A stretch of DNA of 6,253 nucleotides from Deltaproteobacteria bacterium (GTDB taxonomy: Bacteria; Desulfobacterota; Desulfobacteria; Desulfobacterales; Desulfobacteraceae): NCBI GenBank assembly GCA_003647385.1, contig QMMT01000139.1, positions 1-6,253 on the forward strand, written 5' to 3'. The position numbers and the translations under genes were made by a program. Below are positions 1-5,947 of this stretch, piece by piece. Every line of letters starts with the position of its first letter. Positions within the stretch are counted from its first letter, which is position 1. Under the pieces are notes generated by a model. The model ran no database searches. It was given only the letters and a program-made list of their open reading frames with translations, and had not been told where the DNA came from.

Positions 1-2
1 AT

Positions 3-596
3 TCAAAAATTATGTTTCTCCATGGTCATGGCCCAGGGCTTATCCATACCCGGGACAAAGCGGTCTCTTCCATGGCGGACCTGAAAGGTCTCAAGCTCAG
101 AGGTACTGGAACCAGCGGTCTTGTCGCCGCCTCCCTTGGTGCATCTCCTGTTGGAAAATCCATGCGGGAATGCTACCAGATGCTTCAAAAAGGTGTTGTT
201 GACGGATCACTCCACCCGGTTGAAGCCAACAAGGGGTGGAAATTAGGCGAAGTTGTTCATTATCTGACTGAAAATTATTCAACAGCTTATACCACCACAT
301 TTGCTGTTTTCATGAACAAAGGCAAATGGAACAAATTGTCTCCTGCAACACAAAAGGCGATCAAAGATATTAACGCTGAATGGTCTGTTAAACATGGTGA
401 AGCCTGGGATGCTGCCGACAAAGCCGGACTGGCATTTTTTATATCCAAAGGCGGCAAAGTGGTCAGCCTCTCTGATGCAGAATCCAAAAAATGGGAAGCT
501 GCTGTTGCTCCGGTAATAGATGGATATATCAAAAAAGCAACTGCAAAAGGTGTCGATGGAAAAGCAGTTGTTGATTTCATCAAAGCAAATATGTAA
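3..596 (+). CDS. dctP: TRAP transporter solute receptor, DctP family (C-terminal part, 5' end outside window)
   Basis: Periplasmic substrate-binding protein of a tripartite (TRAP) transporter; it captures an organic acid and hands it to the DctQM membrane complex. The frame is open from the window edge, and the ATG at position 12 is internal (it falls in the family stretch around MFLHGHGPG), so the true start lies upstream. About 197 codons are visible out of the usual 330-345. Family hallmarks are HGHGPGLIHT, then the DLKGLKLRGTG segment, whose Arg corresponds to the conserved Arg that pairs with the substrate carboxylate in DctP/SiaP proteins. ASPVGKSMRECYQMLQKGVVDG and the EANKGWKLGEVVHY block follow. 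The C-terminus ends in lysine-rich helices and a TAA stop. dctQ and dctM follow, confirming the system. The ligand cannot be read from this part; the family binds mostly C4-type dicarboxylates, but also sugar acids and other carboxylates. Confidence 0.93.
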   Translation, partial: SKIMFLHGHGPGLIHTRDKAVSSMADLKGLKLRGTGTSGLVAASLGASPVGKSMRECYQMLQKGVVDGSLHPVEANKGWKLGEVVHYLTENYSTAYTTTFAVFMNKGKWNKLSPATQKAIKDINAEWSVKHGEAWDAADKAGLAFFISKGGKVVSLSDAESKKWEAAVAPVIDGYIKKATAKGVDGKAVVDFIKANM

Positions 597-609
597 AAAA
601 AAGTAAGAT

Positions 610-652
610 TTTGAGGAGAGCGAAGCACATAAAGTTTCCCTCTCCTCCCAAA
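610..652 (+). promoter_or_regulatory. Intercistronic hairpin between dctP and dctQ
   Basis: GAGGAGAG (613-620) pairs perfectly with CTCTCCTC (640-647). The stem can extend by three T-A pairs (610-612 with 650-652) across a two-base bulge at 648-649. The 19-base loop region holds a possible inner GAA/TTC pairing. No long T run follows immediately, so it is a poor classic terminator. Its place just after the receptor gene suggests an mRNA-stabilising or attenuating element that keeps receptor mRNA more abundant than the permease message, which is common in binding-protein operons. The function is inference; the pairing is seen. Confidence 0.5.
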
Positions 653-689
653 TTTTACCTCCCACATATTTTATGTTAGGATAAATTTT

Positions 690-1184
690 ATGAACCCTGT
701 CTCTAAAGTTTTGGATAAATTTTCCGGTCTGTTAAAAATCATTGGTGCTTCAGCCCTGACCGGCATGATGCTGCTGACTGTTGTTGATGTGATCGGTCGT
801 TTTTTCAAGCATCCCATATTCGGCTCTGTCGAACTTGTCGGTTTTTTAGCCACCATTGTGGTTGCTGCGGCCCTGCCTTATACCTATAAGGTGGAAGGAC
901 ATGTGGGTGTGGAAATACTGGTTCGCCTGCTGTCAAAAAAAACTCAACTTATCATTGACCTTTTTACCCGGACCTTAAGCCTTATTCTGTTCTATCTTGT
1001 GACCTGGCAGATGTTTCTTTATGCAAAGGATATACGTGAGACAGGAGAAGTTTCCATGAACCTGGAATTTCCCATTTATTATATTGTATACCTGCTCGCT
1101 TTTGGTTTACTGGTCTTCTCTGTTACCATAATAGAGACTATTTTTAAAGATATTAAGCAATTGAGAGAATTAAAAATAAAATGA
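690..1184 (+). CDS. dctQ: TRAP transporter small permease subunit, DctQ family
   Basis: Small inner-membrane subunit of the TRAP complex; it forms a complex with DctM and helps dock the loaded receptor. It is 164 residues long, normal for the family. Four hydrophobic segments are visible at about residues 16-37, 45-66, 88-111 and 128-150. The first contains the VVDVIGRFF signature typical of DctQ, and the loop before the fourth has the usual pattern leading into a FPIYY segment. The start is supported by TTAGGA at 676-681, eight bases before the ATG. The stop TGA overlaps the dctM start in an ATGA arrangement, which implies translational coupling. It lies 93 bases after dctP with a hairpin between. 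Confidence 0.93.
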   Translation: MNPVSKVLDKFSGLLKIIGASALTGMMLLTVVDVIGRFFKHPIFGSVELVGFLATIVVAAALPYTYKVEGHVGVEILVRLLSKKTQLIIDLFTRTLSLILFYLVTWQMFLYAKDIRETGEVSMNLEFPIYYIVYLLAFGLLVFSVTIIETIFKDIKQLRELKIK

Positions 1185-2497
1185 GCCCAACACTTATTGG
1201 CATCATCGGTATCGCCATCATGATCCTCATGTTTCTGACACGAATGCCTGTTGCATTTGTTATGGCCGTTGTTGGCTTTGTTGGATTCAGCATCATGATT
1301 ACACCCCATGCCGGCCTGGTTCTTTTGTCCAGAAATGTGTATGAAGTCTTTGGGTCATACGATTTAACAACCATTCCTTTGTTCATCCTCATGGGACAGC
1401 TCGGGTTTAACTCGGGAATCAGCAAGCGTCTTTATGATGTGGGTTACAAGTTCCTGGGAAGTACAAGAGGCGGCCTTGCCATGGCTACGGTATCCGCCTG
1501 CACAGCTTTTGGAGCGGTCTGCGGCTCCAGCCCTGCAACGGCAGCTACCATGGCAACAGTGGGTCTTCCTGAAATGAAACGCTACAATTATGATGATGAA
1601 CTGGCAACCGGATCTGTTGCGTCCGGCGGTGGAATTGGAATGATCATGCCGCCCAGTGTTGTCCTGATTATTTACGGTATCCTGACAGAGCAGTCTATTG
1701 GTCAATTATTTGTTGCCGGAATTTTTCCGGCCCTGCTTGTCACTCTTCTTTTCATTATTGCCATCTATATCCGCTGTCGGATCAATCCAGAACAAGGTCC
1801 CTGCGGTGAAAAATTTACATGGACACAAAAATTCAAAGCATTGATGGGTCTCGGTGAAACCCTGGCCGTATTTACCCTGGTGATCGGGGGTATTTTTATT
1901 GGCCTTTTTACCCCCACGGAAGCAGCAGCAATTGGTGCTTTCGGCATACTTGTCATTGCAATAATAAGAAAACAGATTTCCTGGGCCGGATTTGTCAAAT
2001 CCCTGCTGGAGACGTTAAGGACTTCCTGCATGGTCATGATGCTCATCGCAGGAGCCGTTATTTTTGGGAAATTTTTAGCTGTTACAAGGATTCCCTTTGA
2101 AATTGCCGGCTGGGTCGCAGAACTGCAAATGGCGCCATTCCTGGTCATGGCAGTCGTCATTATGATTTATTTTATCGGCGGTTGTTTCATGGATGCCCTG
2201 GCCTTTGTCACTTTAACCGTTCCCATTTTCTTTCCGGTTGTCATGGAGCTGGGTTATGATCCCATCTGGTTTGGAATCATTATCGTAATGGTGACAGAAA
2301 TGGGGGTTATCACACCACCCGTTGGTATTAACGTATATGTTGTCTACGGGGTAGCGAAAAATGTATTGGAACAGGAAATCCCTCTGGAAAAAATATTTAA
2401 AGGTATTTTACCTTTTCTTATTGCAGTAATTGTCGGTGTGATTATCCTGATCATCTTCCCGAAAATCATACTCTTTTTACCCCAGCTCATGTATTGA
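1181..2497 (+). CDS. dctM: TRAP transporter large permease subunit, DctM family
   Basis: Large inner-membrane subunit that carries the substrate, driven in characterised systems by a sodium gradient. At 438 residues it is full length for the family, and it is hydrophobic throughout with roughly a dozen membrane segments. Recognisable motifs are GSSPATAATMATVGLPEM (115-132), GGGIGMIMPPS (149-159, first re-entrant hairpin region), FTPTEAAAIGA (243-253), GGCFMDALA (333-341) and VITPPVGIN (376-384, second hairpin region). The two repeats of the elevator-type fold are therefore both present. The start codon overlaps the dctQ stop by four bases and has only a weak AG-rich stretch upstream, consistent with coupled translation. 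The permease is not fused to the Q subunit, unlike the one at the right end of the window. Confidence 0.96.
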   Translation: MSPTLIGIIGIAIMILMFLTRMPVAFVMAVVGFVGFSIMITPHAGLVLLSRNVYEVFGSYDLTTIPLFILMGQLGFNSGISKRLYDVGYKFLGSTRGGLAMATVSACTAFGAVCGSSPATAATMATVGLPEMKRYNYDDELATGSVASGGGIGMIMPPSVVLIIYGILTEQSIGQLFVAGIFPALLVTLLFIIAIYIRCRINPEQGPCGEKFTWTQKFKALMGLGETLAVFTLVIGGIFIGLFTPTEAAAIGAFGILVIAIIRKQISWAGFVKSLLETLRTSCMVMMLIAGAVIFGKFLAVTRIPFEIAGWVAELQMAPFLVMAVVIMIYFIGGCFMDALAFVTLTVPIFFPVVMELGYDPIWFGIIIVMVTEMGVITPPVGINVYVVYGVAKNVLEQEIPLEKIFKGILPFLIAVIVGVIILIIFPKIILFLPQLMY

Positions 2498-2582
2498 CTC
2501 TGACGTTTTAACCTTTCAATCCCTCTGTTGGTATTGATACAAATGGAAGGATTTTTTCATTCTTTACAAGATATATCATTTT

Positions 2583-2596
2583 AGGGAAAAAATTTG
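2583..2596 (+). promoter_or_regulatory. Ribosome binding site fixing a TTG start for lhgO
   Basis: AGGGA at 2583-2587 stands six bases before TTG at 2594-2596. A TAG in the same frame at 2582-2584 excludes any longer version. The next in-frame ATG lies far inside the protein, beyond the FAD-binding motif. TTG is therefore the only start that keeps the N-terminal Rossmann fold. Confidence 0.7.
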
Positions 2597-3802
2597 ACTC
2601 AATTTGATTTTACATTGATTGGCGGCGGGATCGTTGGCGTTGCCACCGCATTAACATTAAAACAACGGTATCCAGACTTAACTGTTGCCTTAATAGAGAA
2701 AGAAACCTCTTTTGCCTCCCATCAAACCGGTCATAACTCCGGAGTAATTCATGCAGGTGTTTATTACCAGCCCGGAAGCCTGAAAGCTAAATTTTGCAAA
2801 CGCGGGGCTGCCCTGACCTTATCATTTTGCAGGGAACACCATTTGCCCTGGAAACAATGCGGTAAATTACTGGTTGCAACCGATTCTTTGGAATTTGACA
2901 GAATGAAAGATCTGGAAAAGCGATGTGTTTTAAATCAAATCAAAACTCATCGCATTGATGAAACTGAGCTGCGGCAGCTGGAACCCAATATTACAGGATT
3001 AGGTGCATTGCAGGTCCCGGGAACGGCCATAACGGATTATACCAGGATTACCCGCAAAATGGTTGATCTTTTTTTGGCTGCCAAAGGCGTTGTAAAAACA
3101 GGAAGCCCTGTCACATCTATCAAGGAACAATCGGACAAGATTATCATTTATCGTGGACAAAAACAGGTTCATACCCGATATCTGATTGTGTGCGGCGGAT
3201 TACAGGCAGATAGACTAGCCAGAATGATGAATATTGATATTGATTTTATGATTATGCCGTTCCGTGGTGAATACTATCAATTGCCAAAGCATCATTCAAA
3301 TATTGTCTCCCGCTTGATCTACCCCATACCTGATCCGGATCTGCCGTTTTTAGGTGTTCATTTGACACCCATGGTAAATGGCTCTGTCACGGTAGGCCCC
3401 AATGCTGTACTGGGCTGGAAGCGCGAGGGATATCATAACTTTAATTTAAGTATAAAAGACACAGCCCAAATGGTGTATTCCCCCGGATTCTGGCATGTTA
3501 TCCGGCAAAATATCATCTCCGGAATCAAGGAACTGGTGGATTCCAATTACAAGCCGGGATATTTAAAAAGAATTCAAAAATACTGTCCTTTACTGACGCT
3601 GAATGATTTAAAACCCTATCCTGCCGGAATAAGGGCGCAGGCCGTGAAAAAGGATGGATCGCTTGTCCATGATTTTCTTTTTGCCCAGACCCAAAGATCC
3701 CTGCATGTCTGTAATGCGCCGTCCCCGGCAGCAACATCGGCCATACCCATCAGCGAGTATCTTTGTGATAAGGCAGAAGATAAATTTAAGCACATGGGTT
3801 AA
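2594..3802 (+). CDS. lhgO: L-2-hydroxyglutarate dehydrogenase/oxidase (FAD-dependent, LhgO family)
   Basis: Oxidises L-2-hydroxyglutarate to 2-oxoglutarate with FAD; the E. coli enzyme is membrane-associated and passes electrons to quinone. At 402 residues it is of usual family length. An N-terminal Rossmann motif GGGIVG (10-15) is followed by an acidic residue, E35, ending the second strand for ribose binding. The family-specific HQTGHNSGVIHAGVYY lies at 43-58 and the PDPDLPFLGVHLTPM region in the middle. GIRAQAV (345-351) followed by DGSLVHDF, and NAPSPAATS (374-382) near the C-terminus, complete the set. It starts with TTG. It lies 96 bases after dctM on the same strand without a convincing terminator, so it may be cotranscribed with the DctPQM genes. 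This suggests that the transporter supplies 2-hydroxyglutarate or a related acid, which is inference. The broader DAO superfamily includes glycerol-3-phosphate dehydrogenases, but the motifs fit LhgO best. Confidence 0.93.
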   Translation: MTQFDFTLIGGGIVGVATALTLKQRYPDLTVALIEKETSFASHQTGHNSGVIHAGVYYQPGSLKAKFCKRGAALTLSFCREHHLPWKQCGKLLVATDSLEFDRMKDLEKRCVLNQIKTHRIDETELRQLEPNITGLGALQVPGTAITDYTRITRKMVDLFLAAKGVVKTGSPVTSIKEQSDKIIIYRGQKQVHTRYLIVCGGLQADRLARMMNIDIDFMIMPFRGEYYQLPKHHSNIVSRLIYPIPDPDLPFLGVHLTPMVNGSVTVGPNAVLGWKREGYHNFNLSIKDTAQMVYSPGFWHVIRQNIISGIKELVDSNYKPGYLKRIQKYCPLLTLNDLKPYPAGIRAQAVKKDGSLVHDFLFAQTQRSLHVCNAPSPAATSAIPISEYLCDKAEDKFKHMG

Positions 3803-3856
3803 GATCAGACTATTCCAATATTTTAATTGACTATCCCGGGGACTACTAGTAACCAA

Positions 3857-3894
3857 TTGTAAATGAAACCATTTGCATGCCATAAACTTTATGG
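3857..3894 (+). promoter_or_regulatory. Possible promoter with overlapping inverted repeats upstream of the lipoprotein/TAXI genes
   Basis: The 133-base gap after lhgO contains two adjacent dyads. TGTAAATG (3858-3865) and CATTTGCA (3870-3877) are complementary with one G-T mismatch around a four-base loop. CCATAAACTTTATGG (3880-3894) is a perfect 15-base odd palindrome. A weak sigma-70-like pair, TTGTAA (3857-3862) and CATAAA (3881-3886) with an 18-base spacer, would put the -10 box inside the second palindrome, as expected for a repressor site. Each box matches consensus at only four of six positions, so the promoter call is tentative; the repeats are seen directly. Confidence 0.35.
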
Positions 3895-3935
3895 GGTGTT
3901 ACTTGAAACTTAATTTTTAAAAGGGAGAGAGTCTT

Positions 3936-4364
3936 ATGAATCAATCAAAAATCAAATTTTCATGGATTTTACTTATTTTTGCAGCAGGGGTGCTTGCCCT
4001 GACCGGATGTATGACCGCAAAGCCTAAACCTGGAGAAGTCTTTTCCTGTGCCAAAGATTCCGATGTAAACAAAACCATTGCACCGGAAGCATCTTTGGAA
4101 AATTTTTCATGTGTGGTTAAAAGATGGGATGGTGCCAATACACTTCATTTTAATGTAGCCGTTAAAAACATCAGTAATGAGGACCAGCGGTTCAAGGTCA
4201 ATATCTTTCTTGAAAACGGTAAGGCCGTCGGGGGGCTTCTTCCCAGGAAAACCAAAAAAGGTTTGATAAAACCAGGAGCTGTTGCTGAATTTACTTATCC
4301 TGTCAAGGGCGTGGATTATGCACCCGGAAAAATTGATCTTTTCATTAAAACAATGAGTAAATAA
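3936..4364 (+). CDS. Small lipoprotein of unknown function
   Basis: A 142-residue predicted lipoprotein. The N-terminus has lysines at positions 5 and 7, a hydrophobic stretch (about 10-22) and a lipobox LTGC with the acylated cysteine at residue 25. The following residue is Met rather than Asp, so by the E. coli rule it would be sorted to the outer membrane. The mature part is short, beta-rich in appearance (LHFNVAVKNIS, FKVNIFLENG, AEFTYPVKG, KIDLFIKTM) and looks like a single immunoglobulin-like or YcfL-like sandwich; this is a guess from pattern only. Two cysteines, each in an F-S-C context (C38 and C59), could form a disulfide. The start is supported by GGGAGAG at 3923-3929. The gene lies 28 bases before the TAXI receptor gene and is probably in its operon. 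I do not recognise a named family. Confidence 0.8.
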   Translation: MNQSKIKFSWILLIFAAGVLALTGCMTAKPKPGEVFSCAKDSDVNKTIAPEASLENFSCVVKRWDGANTLHFNVAVKNISNEDQRFKVNIFLENGKAVGGLLPRKTKKGLIKPGAVAEFTYPVKGVDYAPGKIDLFIKTMSK

Positions 4365-4377
4365 TTTACATTAAGAT

Positions 4378-4395
4378 AAGGAGACGAATCCAATG
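4378..4395 (+). promoter_or_regulatory. Strong ribosome binding site for the TAXI receptor start
   Basis: AAGGAGA at 4378-4384 lies eight bases before the ATG at 4393. It identifies this ATG, which begins a signal peptide, as the genuine translation start. The receptor gene is therefore entered upstream of its in-frame TAG. The internal ATG at 4645 has only a GAGGT two bases before it, which is too close to work as a normal site. Confidence 0.75.
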
Positions 4396-5361
4396 AAACG
4401 AACATGTATCATGTTGTCCATTCTATTTTTAGCCCTGGTTTTCACAGGAACTGCTATTGCAAAAACCACCTTTATCAGTATTGGAACCGGTGGAACCGGC
4501 GGTATCTATTAGCCTTATGGGGGTGGTGTAGCTGAAATCTGGTCTAAAAACCTTAAAGGCGTTAAAGCGGTTGCCGAAGTCACCGGCGCCAGTGTTGAAA
4601 ACGTAAAACTTGCCCACAAAGGCGAAACCGTTATTGGTGAGGTAATGGGAGATGTTGCCGTTGCCGGTTACAATGGTCTGTCAAAGTTTAAAGGTAAAAA
4701 GCATAATATTCTTTCCATGGCCATTATGTACCCCAATCTGCTCCAGGTGGTTGCCCTTAAAAAAAGTGGTATTACAAACATTGAACAGGTTAAGGGAAAA
4801 AATATCAGCACCGGCAGTCCGGGCAGCGGTACAAACTTTATGGCGGAAGCGGTATTAAAGGCTCTTGAAATCCCGCTTGATTCATTCAAGGACAGCCGCC
4901 TGTCATTTACCGAAAGTGCAAATGCCTTAAGAGACAATACCATCAAGGTCGGTGTCTGGTCTGTGGGACCGGGTACAAGCTCCATTCTTGATTTATCCAC
5001 CACCCATGATATCAATATTTTACCGTTTACCCCTGAGCAGACAAAAAAAATACTGGCTTCCAAATCCACTTATGCCGGTGTGGAACTTGCCGGAGGCATA
5101 TACCGCGGCATTGATAAACCGGTTCCCACTATTGGTGTCTGGAATGTGATGATCTGCCAGAAATCTCTTGATACGGATCTTGTCTACAAGCTTGTAAAAG
5201 TATTGTTTGAAAACAATGCTTATCTGATGAAAATCCATCCATCAGCTGCGTATACAACACCTGAAAATACGGTAAAATATTCTTCCATCCCTCTTCACCC
5301 CGGAACCATCAAATATTTAAAAGAAAAAGGAATTGATGTGCCGTCACGGCTGATGCCTTAA
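4393..5361 (+). CDS. TAXI-family TRAP solute receptor, reading frame interrupted by an in-frame TAG at codon 40
   Basis: Periplasmic receptor of a TAXI-type TRAP transporter; characterised members bind glutamate/glutamine or 2-oxoglutarate. The frame from 4393 gives 322 codons, normal for the family, if the TAG at 4510-4512 is read through. Residues 1-23 are a signal peptide ending in an A-I-A cleavage site. The family's glycine-rich loop GTGGTGG starts at residue 31; it continues I-Y-(TAG)-P-Y-G-G-G, where homologues usually have two tyrosines before the proline. Downstream the frame is uninterrupted and carries further hallmarks: TGASVENVKL, the STGSPGSGTNF loop (139-149) and a conserved C-terminal region ending at TAA. 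An open stretch beginning at the ATG at 4645 would lack the signal peptide and the first ligand loop, so it is unlikely to be the real product. The DUF1850 and fused permease genes follow, as usual for TAXI systems. It is either a very recent pseudogene, a sequence error or a recoded gene. Confidence 0.85.
4510..4512 (+). other. In-frame amber (TAG) codon in the TAXI receptor
   Basis: The codon lies between TAT (Tyr39) and CCT (Pro41) in the conserved ligand-binding loop. A single base change from TAT or TAC would create it. No other in-frame stop occurs before 5359. All seven complete genes here end in TAA or TGA, so TAG is not used as a normal terminator in this window. Insertion of pyrrolysine or a suppressor amino acid is possible but not shown. 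Confidence 0.9.
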
Positions 5362-5367
5362 AGGAGG
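5362..5367 (+). promoter_or_regulatory. Consensus Shine-Dalgarno for the DUF1850 gene
   Basis: AGGAGG begins directly after the TAA of the TAXI receptor gene and stands eight bases before the ATG at 5376. It is the best ribosome binding site in the window. DUF1850 can therefore be translated independently even if ribosomes stop early in the receptor gene. Confidence 0.75.
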
Positions 5368-5375
5368 CAAATAAA

Positions 5376-5912
5376 ATGACCCGGCCAAGTTCTATTATCG
5401 CATTCTGTGTACTTGGCCTGGTTTCATCTCTGATTCTAACCGCCTGGCTGACCCCGGGCGGCCTGGAACTTTGTGTCACCCTGGTAAAAGAGAACAAACC
5501 CGTGCTCGTCCTGCCACTTAAGCCGGGGGAACGATTTACCATCCATTATTACCACTCGGTTGAAAATGCACCGATATGGGAAGAACACAGCATGGATGAG
5601 ACCGGTAAAATTTACATTGAAGAAGAGCGGTATGAAAAATTTGGTGCGGGCATGGGTAAAATGCCCGGAGTAGGCCGGATGGTAAAACGGGGAATTTATG
5701 AAGTGATTGAAGATATGCACATGCCTGTAGGTGATTTCATATTAAGGGTGGGAAGCCCCGGCGTTGACCATACCATTATCTGGCGAGACAGGCGGTATAA
5801 TCTTTCTGACACAATTGCACACAAGGCTGTAAAATTTTCAGGGAAACCTGTGAGTATGCTGTATCAAATATGGCGGTCCCTTAGGGTTTCTGAAACGAAA
5901 CTCAGCTCTTAA
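5376..5912 (+). CDS. DUF1850 protein of the TAXI TRAP transporter operon
   Basis: A 178-residue protein with one N-terminal hydrophobic segment (about 6-25), so it is a membrane-anchored or exported protein with its main part outside the cytoplasm. It carries the DUF1850 pattern: FTIHYYHSVENAPIWEE (54-70), an acidic E-E-E-R-Y segment, the glycine stretch FGAGMGKMPG (89-98), GIYEV and the ILRVGSPGVDHTI region (122-134). Its length is close to the family norm of about 150-180. Genes of this family typically sit between a TAXI receptor and a fused TRAP permease, exactly as here; the molecular role is not established, and an accessory function in the transporter is inferred from this order. It starts 14 bases after the receptor stop, with the permease 35 bases further on, so the three genes are very probably one operon. 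Confidence 0.88.
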   Translation: MTRPSSIIAFCVLGLVSSLILTAWLTPGGLELCVTLVKENKPVLVLPLKPGERFTIHYYHSVENAPIWEEHSMDETGKIYIEEERYEKFGAGMGKMPGVGRMVKRGIYEVIEDMHMPVGDFILRVGSPGVDHTIIWRDRRYNLSDTIAHKAVKFSGKPVSMLYQIWRSLRVSETKLSS

Positions 5913-5947
5913 ACTGTGCAAATAAAATTTTATTCAGAGGAACACAA

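Noticed and set aside
279..667. Two long overlapping open frames on the minus strand over the end of dctP
   Set aside because: They give low-complexity, cysteine- and phenylalanine-rich translations without any family resemblance and are shadows of the dctP coding sequence.
1765..2160. 131-codon minus-strand open frame inside dctM
   Set aside because: The opposite strand encodes clearly conserved DctM motifs and the antisense product resembles nothing. It is a shadow of the dctM coding sequence.
2498..2593. Promoter or terminator in the dctM-lhgO gap
   Set aside because: TTGATA (2534-2539) has no good -10 partner at the right distance. The only pairing, TCAAT/ATTGA (2516-2520 with 2533-2537), is short and AT-rich with no T tract right after it. 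Cotranscription remains open.
3803..3856. Terminator after lhgO
   Set aside because: CAAT/ATTG around a six-base AT loop and a CCCGGG palindrome are present, but neither forms a stable stem followed by a T run.
4645..5361. Separate shorter gene starting at the ATG at 4645
   Set aside because: It has no properly spaced ribosome site and no signal peptide, and the family sequence continues upstream in the same frame. It is the distal part of the TAXI receptor gene.
5884..5896. GTTTC/GAAAC repeat near the end of the DUF1850 gene
   Set aside because: The arms are five bases with a one-base centre inside coding sequence, which is expected by chance.
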